This document shows, one piece after another, positions 1 through 8,533 of a stretch of DNA of 64,000 bases. Where the stretch lies: NCBI GenBank assembly GCA_034412795.1, contig DAOUMD010000185.1, positions 4,416-68,415 on the forward strand. Reading direction: 5' to 3'. Numbering within the stretch: the first letter of the stretch is position 1; the number at the start of each line of letters is the position of its first letter. This DNA comes from JAUVPY01 sp034412795 (GTDB taxonomy: Bacteria > Chloroflexota > Anaerolineae > 4572-78 > NAK82). The position numbers and the translations under genes are program-made. Below the pieces are notes generated by a model. It had not been told where the DNA came from and did not search any database. It saw only the letters and a program-made list of their open reading frames with translations.

Positions 1-1655
1 CCTAACCTGTTCCCCTCGCCGCGCCGGTCGCCGCTCTCGCGCGATATGGCCAGCGCCTGCTCATACTGCTCAATCGCCCGCTCCACCTGCCCCAGGTTGC
101 TATAGGCATTCCCCAGGAAGTTCAGGAAGGCTGCCTCATCATAGCGGCGGCCGAGTGCCTGCGCGGATTTGAAGCCAGCCTCGATGAGGGTCACCCGCTC
201 CGTCCAATGGCCTTGCATGTCCAAATAGTCTTCAACCGCCCAAGCCAGGCTCCGCGCCGCCTCCCAGGCCTCTCGATTGACACAGGTCTCCAGCACCGCC
301 ATCAGGTGCGGCCGCTCATCATTCAAGCGGGCGTAGCCTTCCAGCCCCAACTCACGTTGCTCTCGGGCAAAGCCATCATAGTGAGCGGCCAAGCGGCCGA
401 GGGCCTCGCCGGGCGGGGCCAGGCGTCGCCGGGCGTAGGTGTGCACCAGGGCGTGGCCGGCCTGGTAGCGTTTATGCTCGTCCCGCAATAGCAGGCCATA
501 GTCTACCAGCTCCCCGAGGGCGCGGCCAGCGGTGGGGGCTTCTGCTTCAAGCGCAGCCGCCACCGCCTCGCGGTCGAAGGGGGCCAGGGCCAGGATGCCG
601 GCCACGCCCAGCGCAGCGCGGGCGGCGTCGCTCACCTGATCCACGCTGCGCGCCAGCAGCACGTCGACGCTATCCCGCTGCCGCTGCCCGAAATGTAGCG
701 CAGCCAGCGGCGTCTCCTCCAGCCAGGCCAGGTAGTCGGCTGCCTCCTCACCACGCTGGGCCATGTATCGCCCGGCCAAGCGCACGGCCAGGGGAAGGGC
801 CCCGATCAAGGTGCAGATGCGCGTCGCGGCGTCTTCGTCGGCGGCGCAGTCGCCGCCCCAGGCCTGCAGCAACTCGACCGCCTGGGGGTTGGGCAGGGGA
901 TCGACGTCGTCCCAATCGGCGGGGGCGTCGGTGTGGCGGCGGGTGGTGATCAGGGCGCCGCACTGGCCACGCACGGCCAGGACCGCGTCCAGGTCGTCGG
1001 CGTTCTCGGCGCCATCCAGGATGAGCAGCGCCACGCGGCCGCTCAGTGCGCGCTGCGCCGCGCCGGCCGCGCTGGGGCGGGGCTCCTCGCCGTAAGCGCG
1101 AGCGATGGCCTCCAGGGCCAAGGCGGCCTGGGGCTGGGTGTAGAAGTCGTGGAAGATGATGCCGTCGGGGAAGCGCTCGGGGGGGTTGTTCTCAGGCGCC
1201 AGGGTCCAGACGGCTTGGGCGGCCAGGGCGGTTTTGCCGACGCCGCCGGGGCCGCAGAGCGTGGTCACCCGGCCGGGCTGGAGCTGGGCCAGGAACTGCT
1301 CTAGCTCGGCCTGACGACCGGTGAAGTGGGTAGCGCGGGGAGGGCGTTGGAGGGGTGGGTGTGTAGGAGGCTCATACAGTCGGGCAGGCAAAGCCGGGCA
1401 CAGCTCATTAAACGAGACCCCCAGCTCAGCCAGCGCTAACTCATTCAGCCGATCAATGATCTCGGCGCGCGCCGCTCCGCGAGTCCCGATGTCCCCGTAT
1501 CGCCTGGCCTGGCTGAGGTTCTCCCCGAGCCGATGTTGATAAGTGAGCGCTTCGGAGTAGCGGGGATGGTTGCGCCCGAGCTTCTCCAGCAGTTGGCGCA
1601 GCCCGGCTTCGTAGGCGGAAAAAGCGTCAGTTGGAACGGCTTTCTGTTCGGTCAT
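1..1655 (-). CDS. NB-ARC/STAND regulator with N-terminal adaptor domain and TPRs (partial)
   Basis: About 551 residues are visible; the frame runs off base 1, so the C-terminus is missing. The start is ATG at 1655-1653 with a GGGGAG ribosome site about seven bases upstream. Residues ~13-86 form a helical module ending in a conserved block (YGD, RAEIIDRLNE, LG.SF.ELC) that recurs inside the ATPase at 27251-28714. The NTPase follows: Walker A GPGGVGKT at ~135-142, Walker B VALLILDGAE at ~208-217, and an ITTR sensor at ~236-239. After a helical/winged-helix region, TPR-like repeats begin near the left edge. Family knowledge: STAND NTPases are ligand-gated switches in signalling and anti-phage conflict. 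No effector domain is visible in this part, so the effector may be recruited through the N-terminal module (inference) or lie beyond the edge. It opens an island rich in TIR and restriction genes. Confidence 0.85.
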   Translation of the reverse strand, partial: MTEQKAVPTDAFSAYEAGLRQLLEKLGRNHPRYSEALTYQHRLGENLSQARRYGDIGTRGAARAEIIDRLNELALAELGVSFNELCPALPARLYEPPTHPPLQRPPRATHFTGRQAELEQFLAQLQPGRVTTLCGPGGVGKTALAAQAVWTLAPENNPPERFPDGIIFHDFYTQPQAALALEAIARAYGEEPRPSAAGAAQRALSGRVALLILDGAENADDLDAVLAVRGQCGALITTRRHTDAPADWDDVDPLPNPQAVELLQAWGGDCAADEDAATRICTLIGALPLAVRLAGRYMAQRGEEAADYLAWLEETPLAALHFGQRQRDSVDVLLARSVDQVSDAARAALGVAGILALAPFDREAVAAALEAEAPTAGRALGELVDYGLLLRDEHKRYQAGHALVHTYARRRLAPPGEALGRLAAHYDGFAREQRELGLEGYARLNDERPHLMAVLETCVNREAWEAARSLAWAVEDYLDMQGHWTERVTLIEAGFKSAQALGRRYDEAAFLNFLGNAYSNLGQVERAIEQYEQALAISRESGDRRGEGNRL

Positions 1656-1684
1656 GGTTATCTCCCCGAAGGGTGGCTACCCCT

Positions 1685-1742
1685 CGCCTCGCCGTGCTTC
1701 GCCGCGCGCATCGTCCGCGAACGGGGATCCGGGTAGGGCTGG
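1685..1742. repeat. Dispersed intergenic repeat, copy A
   Basis: The stretch upstream of the NB-ARC gene closely matches 2475-2552: both have CGCCTCGCCGTGC, a GCATCGT block and GCGAACGGGGATCC followed by a GGGCTGG tail. Copy B has about 20 extra bases in the middle. The rest of 1656-1953 shows no convincing gene. Confidence 0.6.
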
Positions 1743-1953
1743 AGGCTGGGCTTTGCCTGGCAAAAGCCCCAGCGGTCGGGAGCAACGCGCCAAACAAAGC
1801 TCCGAATCTTTTCGATGGCTACCCTCGACCCGCCACAGTCGCAGCAATGAGTCAGGCCATCGCTCGCGTGAGGTGATTGCCGGCGAAGAGCCTTTATCAT
1901 CAAAAAAAGAGGCGTGAGGCGAATCACTGAGAGAGACATAGCTAACCGGTGGT

Positions 1954-2364
1954 TTAAGTTAACAAAGTGACGATGAGAGAAACCACTAAAGAAACGACAG
2001 CGCTTATCATCGCGCTTCGAACCTCATTCCTGGCCATAGCCCATTGAGCTTTAAGAAAGCGGCGGGGCTGAGGAAGACGTTGCCAATTTCTATACTCCCA
2101 TGCATCTTGACGTAAGCAGTAATTGCCTGTCTTTGAACTTTGGTGCACGAAGCCAAGCTCAATAAGCAATTCCAGCGTCTGCCAACGGCATGGGACACCG
2201 CTGTAACCCTCTTTGTCAACGACATGAAGATAGCACTCATTATTGAGATGTTCATGCGGCTTCGCGAAAAGCTCGGTATCAGGACCATGTCCAAGCGATT
2301 CAATCAGCTTTATCAATTCGAACACCAATGTTTCCTGATATGGCGTTAGTTTCTTCCAAATCAT
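1954..2364 (-). CDS. Hypothetical protein with C-terminal membrane helix
   Basis: This is a 136-residue protein of no family I recognise. The first ~110 residues are mixed charged and aromatic (for example WKKLTPYQETLVFELIKLIE and WEYRNWQRLPQPRRFLKAQW), predicting a soluble alpha-helical domain. The last ~20 residues (ISAVVSLVVSLIVTLL) form a single C-terminal membrane helix, as in tail-anchored proteins. The start ATG (2364-2362) has a GAGGAAGG ribosome site about seven bases upstream. It sits between two copies of a dispersed repeat in the conflict-gene island, on the same strand as its neighbours. A small membrane-anchored accessory or effector protein is possible, but nothing in the sequence proves it. 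Confidence 0.6.
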   Translation of the reverse strand: MIWKKLTPYQETLVFELIKLIESLGHGPDTELFAKPHEHLNNECYLHVVDKEGYSGVPCRWQTLELLIELGFVHQSSKTGNYCLRQDAWEYRNWQRLPQPRRFLKAQWAMARNEVRSAMISAVVSLVVSLIVTLLT

Positions 2365-2474
2365 CCTTTACCTTCCTCTTCCTCGGCACTTTTTTTCTGC
2401 TTCGTCTTTGCGGCTGTAGCTGATGAAAACCAGGGGCTGGGTCATTGTCTTTCTCACTCCTCCCTCACCGCCCG

Positions 2475-2612
2475 CGCCTCGCCGTGCCTCGCCGTCCGCA
2501 TCGTACGCCGGACGTTCGCGGACGTTCGCGAACGGGGATCCAGGCCGGGCTGGGCTACGCCTGCGCCGGGCCGGGCATCGTCCACGGACGTACGGCGAAC
2601 GTCCGCCACTCG
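2475..2612. repeat. Dispersed repeat copy B with word-repetitive dyads
   Basis: This is the main content of the gene-free stretch 2365-2758. It contains the second copy of the repeat seen at 1685-1742, interrupted by tandem GGACGTTCGC words. Further on, the inverted word GCGAACGTCC appears (about 2597-2606), so the segment can fold into a hairpin. No promoter or short gene is convincing in the rest of the gap. Confidence 0.55.
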
Positions 2613-2758
2613 CTTTCCCTCAGGACTCCGCCAGGTCCGGCGGGTGGTGCCGAGCGGCGCCCCGCCTGAACCCAACGTTGCCAGCGGGTCGAGGTGGATT
2701 TCGGTGTGGCCGTGGTTGGCGTGAGTACACCGATTATCCAAAAAAATAAAAAGAAGAC

Positions 2759-3136
2759 TCACTCTGGATATAGTTTCACCGGGCCTTGCAACACCTTATC
2801 ACTCCCGCCCCCTTCCGGCCTCACGCTCCAGGGCGTGTAGCCGGGCGCGACGACGCGGATCTCGGTGCTGCCGTCGAGCGGCACGGTCACCTGGAACTCA
2901 GTCACGCCCTGGTAGGTCAGCACGCCGTTGACGTAGACGTCGGCGGTCAGCGCCTGGCCGGTGGCGGTGTCGATGATGGAGTCGGCGATGATAGTCAGGG
3001 TTGGGCCTTCGACAGGCTCAGGGCGTTGCTCGGCGGGGCTGGGGCGGAGGGTGAGCAGGGCGATGGCGGCGGCGGCCAGGATGCCGGCGAGGAGGATGAG
3101 GAGGAGGGTGAGGGTTAGGGTTGGGCGGGTGGGCAT
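2759..3136 (-). CDS. Membrane-anchored small beta-domain protein (PEGA/regulatory-like)
   Basis: This is a 125-residue protein with an N-terminal hydrophobic segment at residues ~8-31 (LLLILLAGILAAAAIALLTL), read as an uncleaved anchor or signal. The remaining ~75 residues have the pattern of a small extracellytoplasmic beta-sandwich: a VYVNGVLTYQG segment, alternating hydrophobic strands and an EIRVVAPGYTPW close, as in PEGA or carboxypeptidase-regulatory-like domains. The linker RPEPVEGP is encoded by a TTCGACAGGCTCAGGG word, a known type of short dispersed bacterial repeat, so the linker may come from repeat insertion. Its function is unknown; it probably binds at the cell surface. The neighbours are pentapeptide proteins on the same strand. 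Confidence 0.6.
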   Translation of the reverse strand: MPTRPTLTLTLLLILLAGILAAAAIALLTLRPSPAEQRPEPVEGPTLTIIADSIIDTATGQALTADVYVNGVLTYQGVTEFQVTVPLDGSTEIRVVAPGYTPWSVRPEGGGSDKVLQGPVKLYPE

Positions 3137-3188
3137 GGGTTAGCTCGCTTTCGGTGGTGGGTTTGGTTGTGTGGTTGTGATGTGGTGT

Positions 3189-3413
3189 TTATGGATGATG
3201 TAGAAGCCACTCCTCTGCCTTTATGGCTCCGGCTTCTTTAGGGTCAAAGTCTGCTGGCCACTTTGTACCGTTATTATACTCTGCCCAGCTCAGGTTGGCC
3301 CCGTTCAGGTCGGCCCCGCGCAGGTCAGCCCTGCTCAGGTCGGCCCCGTTCAGGATGACCCGGCTCAGGTCAGCAATTCTCATTGTGGCAATTTTGCAGG
3401 GACGAGCTCCCAC
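3189..3413 (-). CDS. Short pentapeptide-repeat protein
   Basis: About 74 residues from a GTG at 3413, or 64 from the ATG at 3383; neither has a strong ribosome site. The middle holds about six A(D/N)LxxA pentapeptide repeats (ADLSR, ADLRG, ADLNG, ANLSW), which build a right-handed quadrilateral beta-helix. The C-terminus (TKWPADFDPKEAGAI) closely matches the C-terminus of the next gene (TVWPQDFDPEKAGAI). This points to a tandem duplication in which this copy is short or decayed. The role is unknown; pentapeptide proteins are usually scaffolds or protein-binding surfaces. Confidence 0.55.
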   Translation of the reverse strand: MGARPCKIATMRIADLSRVILNGADLSRADLRGADLNGANLSWAEYNNGTKWPADFDPKEAGAIKAEEWLLHHP

Positions 3414-3467
3414 TTTAAGGCCGAGAATTGGCTAACCCTCCCACTTGCAGGCTTTATTTGGCAATTT

Positions 3468-4220
3468 TCAGGGAAAAGGGCCGACAAGTTCATCAAAAGG
3501 AGATTTTTTGATGATAGCCCCAGCTTTTTCGGGATCAAAGTCTTGTGGCCAGACTGTATCCTTAACTGTATCCTTATATGAGTATCTGGCTCCCTCCAGA
3601 TTGGCTCTCTCCAAGTTGGCTCCTTCCAGATTGGCTCCCTCCAGATTGGCTCCCTTCAGGTTAGCCCCCCACAGGTCGGCTCCCCACAGGTCGACTCCCT
3701 TCAGGTTAGCCCCCTCCAGTTTGGCTTCCCACAGCTTGGCTCCCTCCAGGTTAGCTCCTTTCAGGTTGGCTCCCTCCAGCTTGGCTCTCCACAGCTTGGC
3801 TCTCTCCAGGTTGGCTCCCTCCAAGTTGGCTCCCTCCAGCTTGGCTCCCTCCAGGTTGATATCAGTAACGCCTTCCTGGTTAAGCCTTTTAATAAGCCCG
3901 ACTATCCTGTAAGTTGCTTCCTCAGACTGCCAGCCCAAATAGTCCTCTATTTCCTCCCGATACCTCCTGATCCTCAGTTCTTTTGCCTGCTCAGCCTCAC
4001 GACGGTGGTACAGTCTGTCGATGATCAGAACTGTAATGGCTATGCTGATTAACTCTGTGCTGGCATTGGCGTAAAAATCATGAATGACGGTAATGAATGG
4101 CCCTTGAGGCCAAGCTTTTGGATAAAAGTGGAGAAGCCCAGCTAACACACCTGCCACTAAGAGCACCACTCCAATCTGGAGAACAGAAAGTGGCTTTAGC
4201 TTTTGAGCCAACTTAGTCAT
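3468..4220 (-). CDS. Membrane-anchored pentapeptide-repeat protein
   Basis: This is a 250-residue protein. Residues ~13-31 (LQIGVVLLVAGVLAGLLHF) and ~55-67 (LISIAITVLIIDR) are membrane helices, followed by a charged helical linker (~68-118, RREAEQAKELRIRRYREEIE). Residues ~120-215 are about 19 pentapeptides of an unusually uniform (E/K/W)GANLxGA type. The C-terminus carries a DFDP..AGAI motif shared with the short neighbour at 3189-3413. The start ATG at 4220 has AAGGAGG six bases upstream. The beta-helix would face the cytoplasm beside the membrane. Such proteins are common next to TIR and ATPase genes, but the partner is not identified here. The DNA of the repeat region is itself a near-tandem 15-bp repeat and could expand or contract. 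Confidence 0.8.
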   Translation of the reverse strand: MTKLAQKLKPLSVLQIGVVLLVAGVLAGLLHFYPKAWPQGPFITVIHDFYANASTELISIAITVLIIDRLYHRREAEQAKELRIRRYREEIEDYLGWQSEEATYRIVGLIKRLNQEGVTDINLEGAKLEGANLEGANLERAKLWRAKLEGANLKGANLEGAKLWEAKLEGANLKGVDLWGADLWGANLKGANLEGANLEGANLERANLEGARYSYKDTVKDTVWPQDFDPEKAGAIIKKSPFDELVGPFP

Positions 4221-4330
4221 CCTGAGCCTCCTTCACGGCTCAATTGTATACTTCCTTCCCCCCATCTCTCGCTAGCCCTGCCCCGCTCGGCCTGGCGCTG
4301 AAGGGCTGGAGGTGGGGAGGAGGGAAGGGC

Positions 4331-5443
4331 CTAATAACAATACTCCGACACCAACCCCCCACCCGCATCATACAAATATCCGCACTCCCCCTTGTTGTTC
4401 CACAGCGCTTGGCCGTTGCCGAAACTGAAGCCACCGGATTCAGGATGCGACTCATTGGTGTACACCCGGCAGGCCTGGCCCGGCTCCAGCACGTAGCTGG
4501 GGAAGAAGAAGTCCTGGCCGGCGTCGCCGGCGTTCAGACGCCAGCCGTTGAGGTCGGCCGGTGCTCCGCCCTGATTGACGATCTCGGCGTATTCGTCGCT
4601 CTCGACGCGAGAGACGACGCCGTCGTAGAAGATAAACTTGATGACCACATTGGCCGCCCCTTGTGCGGGTGGCTCTACTGGCTGAGTCGGCTCCGGCGTT
4701 GCCACTGCCTGGCTGGCCCACAAGCCGAGCCCGGCCGCCTGGGCCTCTTGCTGCACGGCAAGGAAACGGTCAGCATACCTCACATCTGGGGGGTAGGTTG
4801 CGACCTGGGCCATGCCTGACCTTAGCAACTCCTCGTTCACCATCATATCGCCGACGTAGACATAGCGGAGAAGGCGGCTGTACTGGTCGGTCTCGCTCAC
4901 GTCTTTTTCGAGCCAGACGTCCTGGTTAGCAACAAGGGCGGCATTGGCCTGAGTCGCCTCGTCGTAGAACGGCATGCCTTGCTCAGGCGTGTCCATGCCG
5001 ATATAGCGCACGCGGTAGGGTGTGCCGTCGATTTCAACCTCGATGGTGTCGCCGTCGACGATCTGTAACACGTGTGCTGCGCCGTCGGTTCGGGGCGCTG
5101 CTGGGACCGACGTGGCCGTTGGATCGGGCGGGATCGGCGTGTCGGTGGGTGGCGCCGGTTCGGGCGCGTTGGTGGGTATGGGGGTGGCGGTCGGTTCCAA
5201 CGTGACGGTGGGCTCCAGCGTGGCCGTAGGGGGTGGGGTGTTGGTGGCCACTGGCGTTGCGGTCTCGGTGGAGAATTCGGCCAGTCTGGAGGCTAGGGTG
5301 GGGGTGGCGCCTGAGTCAGCGACTAAGCCCCCGAAGATGGCCGTTGGAATGGCACATAGGCAACCTAGAATGATTAAGCCGGCACAGCCGATGATGAGTT
5401 TTCCTACTGTTCCACCGCTCCAGGTTTTCTGGATGGTTTGCAT
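4331..5443 (-). CDS. Exported thermonuclease (SNase) with lamin-tail domain
   Basis: This is a 370-residue protein. A membrane anchor at residues ~16-40 is followed by a Thr/Pro linker (~45-118) and a staphylococcal-nuclease-like domain (~122-245). That domain shows DGDTIEVEIDG, VRYIGMDTPE and YSRLLRYVYV, which match the metal-binding Asp and catalytic Arg positions of the family. The C-terminal ~110 residues are a lamin-tail (LTD) beta-sandwich (NVVIKFIFYDG, DEYAEIVNQGG, NGWRLNAGD). A secreted Ca-dependent nuclease acting on external DNA or RNA is the likely role. The start ATG has GGAGG seven bases upstream and a TTGAAG-17-TACAAT promoter lies about 120 bases upstream. The related LTD at 11191-12792 also accompanies a phosphodiesterase domain. 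Confidence 0.88.
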   Translation of the reverse strand: MQTIQKTWSGGTVGKLIIGCAGLIILGCLCAIPTAIFGGLVADSGATPTLASRLAEFSTETATPVATNTPPPTATLEPTVTLEPTATPIPTNAPEPAPPTDTPIPPDPTATSVPAAPRTDGAAHVLQIVDGDTIEVEIDGTPYRVRYIGMDTPEQGMPFYDEATQANAALVANQDVWLEKDVSETDQYSRLLRYVYVGDMMVNEELLRSGMAQVATYPPDVRYADRFLAVQQEAQAAGLGLWASQAVATPEPTQPVEPPAQGAANVVIKFIFYDGVVSRVESDEYAEIVNQGGAPADLNGWRLNAGDAGQDFFFPSYVLEPGQACRVYTNESHPESGGFSFGNGQALWNNKGECGYLYDAGGGLVSEYCY

Positions 5444-5562
5444 TGTTGCACCTCCTCGTACTTGATTGACAGGCAGCTTGTGTGGGATTGAGAATGGAGT
5501 CGGGGTCGGTGGTAAGGTATGGGAAGTGGAGGTGTTCTCTTTGGTTGGGCCTGCTTGTGTTT

Positions 5563-5591
5563 ATTGTATCACATTTGTTCACCGGCTTCAA
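5563..5591 (-). promoter_or_regulatory. Sigma70-type promoter for the SNase gene
   Basis: Read on the minus strand: TTGAAG (5591-5586), a 17-base spacer, then TACAAT (5568-5563). It points to the SNase start at 5443, giving a leader of about 115 bases. Confidence 0.6.
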
Positions 5592-5688
5592 CGGATTGTA
5601 TGAAAACTCTAATGATTTCTAGCAAAACAAAGTAGCTTCGCAGCGCCTCGCTCTCTCTGCCCCGCTGGGCTTGGCGGTGGAGGGGTGG

Positions 5689-8532
5689 TCACCCCTTTGC
5701 CTCTGCCTCCGCCCGCTTCAAATTCAACTCCAGCAACCGTTCCAATATCTCCTCGTCACTCAAATCATGCGGCCAGCCGTACGCATCCAGCACGGCCTGG
5801 TCTAGCTTACGGTGGATCAGGTCGAGCCAGGTGGGCCGCTGGTTGTAGAGGTTGGTCAGGGTGCGCTTCTTCAGCTCGGCCTGGCTGGCGCCAAGCGGGT
5901 TGAGCCAGGCGTCGCGTTTCTCGACCAGCTCGCGCGCGGCCTGGGCGATGGCTTTGACGCCCGGGGCGTCGGTGGGTTCGTGGCCGGGGGGGTAGGGGAA
6001 GGGGAAGGTTTCGAAGCAGGTAGTATTGTTGTAAGTTGGATCATTGCCTACGCCGTGGCGAGATGAGGTTGCCAGCGACCAGACTTCGTGGACTCGAGAA
6101 TGAAGCACGCCAAAAAAGTAATCATCTTCACGAGAAAAAACGAACAAACGGCTATCTGGTAACACTTCAATGGAAACCCATGCAAATAAGCGATGTTTAG
6201 CAACTCGTGGAGTTACTGCATAACGTCTCAAGCCCTGCAAAGCTTCCCGCATCTCAGGTCGTGATCTTTCATGAAGCCACCACTTTTCCCTGGCTGACTT
6301 TTGCCGATTGGTCTTTCTTAACGGTTTCACGTTTTTGAGCACGTATTCGAATGGTGCTTCATATTGAGCTGCATCTTCCTGTAACAGACCAGTGCCAAAG
6401 TCAATGATCCACATATCGCGAGATCGACCCGTCACATCGGAGGCATTAATCCAAGGCCGCACTACATCGCTGTTCGGACGATTATTGGGATTTCCCTTTG
6501 CATTTAGCAAAACCTGCGCTGTTTCGGCATTCAGGTCAAATGGACCAACTTTCTTTGTACCCATAAAAGCTATCTTATAATTTTCTGATAGCCGATTTGC
6601 CTGAGTTACATCGGTTAACGAGGTCAAATCCGCATTAATAAACTCAACTCGCTGCGTATTTTTATAAGCCAATTCAGCCAAGTCGTCTTTCCTTAAGTTG
6701 AGGTAACGTTCTGTTTCGCTGCCATCGTCAAATCCCACCATCGAAACACGTACGTCAGCTCCTTCCAGTATCCAAGGTCGATCAGCCTGTGCATAAAAAA
6801 TGTCTCCGCTGTCCTTAATTCGCTCTAACACTTGCCGGTTGGCACCAGCTCGAATGGCCTGGGTGGCTAGCAGTCCGGCTCGATTGGTCTGGCCTTGTTC
6901 GATCTGAGCGCGGGTGCGCTCGAACCAGTAACAAACAAGGTCGGCTCCATGAGGTACGCGCCCCTCATAGACTTGCCATATTGCTTCTGTATATCTGTCG
7001 CCTAGCTCGCTTCTTAGTTTGCTACGCCCCAAAAATGGCGGATTCCCAATCACCACATCCGCCTCCGGCCACTCCGGCTCAACCGGATTCCCCGCCTCAT
7101 CATAAGCCAAAACAGCATCCATCTCCACGATCGTCTCAATCGGCTTCAAGATCGGCTCACTTGGAAAACCATACCCGTTCTCCTGGAGCCACTGAATATA
7201 ACCGATCCAGACGGTGGCCTGGGCCAACTCGTGGGCGTAGGCGTTGATCTCAATCCCATGCAGTTGGGCCGGCGAGGCGCTGGGGATAAGCCGGGCGGTG
7301 CCCACCTCGCTGGCAAAGGTAGCCACCTCTTTTTGCAGGTCAAGCAACTGCTTCAAGGCGATGTACAGGAAATTCGCGCTGCCACACGCGGGATCCAGAA
7401 CCTGAACCTGGGCGATTTCGTCGTGGAACGTGCCCAGCAGCGACTCCAACTCATTGCGCAGCCGGGTTCGGTGGCGCCGGTCCGTGGCAGCGTCGCGCCG
7501 CTCAGCTAGGCCTCGGGCCTCGGTCTGCACCTTCTCCCAACGCCGGCGCAGGGGGGCCATGAGCACCGGTTCGACGATGAGCAGGATGTCTTCTTTGCTG
7601 GTGTAGTGGGCGCCAATCTGGGCGCGCTTGTCGGGGTCCAGGCTGCGCTCGAAGAGGGTGCCCAAGATCGAAGGCTCGATGCTGGACCAGTCCAGTTTGC
7701 TGACCTGGATCAGGATCTCGATGCCTTCGCTGTCCAGCTCAAGCACGCTTTCGTCATCGAACAAACCTCCGTCAAAGTGCGTAATCTGGTCGGATCCAAA
7801 CCAGCCACCGGTGGACATCGCGGCAAAGAGGAACCTCAACTGCTGGGCAAAGGCAGAAGCGTTGCGGCGCGTATTCTCGGCCAGACGAGAGAACAGGTTC
7901 TTGGGCAGCAGGCCGATATCCTCGGCGAAGAGGCAAAAGAGAAGGCGGATCAGGAAGTGAGCGATAGGTTGCGGATCTTCGCCCCACTTGCGCAGGATGT
8001 CGGCCAGGTGGGCGAATTCGCGGGCGGCTGCCTCGGTCACCTGCTCCGTGGTCTGGGGCGCGCGCAGCATCTCCGGCTCATAGAAGATCGAGTATAGCAG
8101 CCGGTACCCTTCCTGGGTCAGCAGGTCATCGAGCGTGATCTCATACACTCGCTTAGCCGTATTCACGAACTTGGTGTGCACGAGGATGCGGTCAATGTCC
8201 GACACGACCAGAAGCGGAGGGCTCTCCAGGGCCTCGTGATACTGGAGCAGTTGCTGATAGGCCTTGTCCAGATCGGCGTGTTTGCCCTTGTACTCCCAAG
8301 CAAAGAAACGCTTCTTCCAGACGTCGGCCCAGCCCTGGCCACCGCTTGTCTTGGCCGCACCGGCCTCGAAGGTGAACCACTCGCCCTTGGGGTCGGCCTC
8401 GGCCGGCGTGGAGTGGCCGACCACATGGCAGAGGTCGATGAAGTGCTCCTGGCAGGCGGAGCGCTCCTTTAGGGTGGCGTAGCGCCATTTGTCGACGAAG
8501 TCCTTGGGGGACATGCGTTGTAGTGCTGTCAT
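5689..8532 (-). CDS. Type IIL (MmeI-like) restriction-modification enzyme
   Basis: This is a 947-residue single-chain R-M protein. The nuclease motif D70-x9-E80-x-K82 (D at GWADVW, then WEYKGK) has the spacing I recall for MmeI. A helical spacer follows, then an N6-adenine methyltransferase with GAHYTSKEDI at ~307-316, SAM motif I DPACGSANF at ~380-388 and catalytic NPPF at ~497-500. The C-terminal ~400 residues contain the target-recognition domain and tail. Enzymes of this type methylate one strand and cut about 20 bases away from the site; the site here cannot be read from the sequence. The start ATG lies one base after the stop of the 93-residue partner, with GAAGAAGG as ribosome site, so the two genes are translationally coupled. 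The frame is intact, so the enzyme is probably active. A pure methylase role cannot be excluded. Confidence 0.9.
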   Translation of the reverse strand: MTALQRMSPKDFVDKWRYATLKERSACQEHFIDLCHVVGHSTPAEADPKGEWFTFEAGAAKTSGGQGWADVWKKRFFAWEYKGKHADLDKAYQQLLQYHEALESPPLLVVSDIDRILVHTKFVNTAKRVYEITLDDLLTQEGYRLLYSIFYEPEMLRAPQTTEQVTEAAAREFAHLADILRKWGEDPQPIAHFLIRLLFCLFAEDIGLLPKNLFSRLAENTRRNASAFAQQLRFLFAAMSTGGWFGSDQITHFDGGLFDDESVLELDSEGIEILIQVSKLDWSSIEPSILGTLFERSLDPDKRAQIGAHYTSKEDILLIVEPVLMAPLRRRWEKVQTEARGLAERRDAATDRRHRTRLRNELESLLGTFHDEIAQVQVLDPACGSANFLYIALKQLLDLQKEVATFASEVGTARLIPSASPAQLHGIEINAYAHELAQATVWIGYIQWLQENGYGFPSEPILKPIETIVEMDAVLAYDEAGNPVEPEWPEADVVIGNPPFLGRSKLRSELGDRYTEAIWQVYEGRVPHGADLVCYWFERTRAQIEQGQTNRAGLLATQAIRAGANRQVLERIKDSGDIFYAQADRPWILEGADVRVSMVGFDDGSETERYLNLRKDDLAELAYKNTQRVEFINADLTSLTDVTQANRLSENYKIAFMGTKKVGPFDLNAETAQVLLNAKGNPNNRPNSDVVRPWINASDVTGRSRDMWIIDFGTGLLQEDAAQYEAPFEYVLKNVKPLRKTNRQKSAREKWWLHERSRPEMREALQGLRRYAVTPRVAKHRLFAWVSIEVLPDSRLFVFSREDDYFFGVLHSRVHEVWSLATSSRHGVGNDPTYNNTTCFETFPFPYPPGHEPTDAPGVKAIAQAARELVEKRDAWLNPLGASQAELKKRTLTNLYNQRPTWLDLIHRKLDQAVLDAYGWPHDLSDEEILERLLELNLKRAEAEAKG

Positions 8533-8533
8533 C

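Noticed and set aside
3570..3865. Short regular repeats reminiscent of a CRISPR array
   Set aside because: The period is 15 bp without spacers and it encodes pentapeptides on the minus strand. The same applies to 10790-11000.
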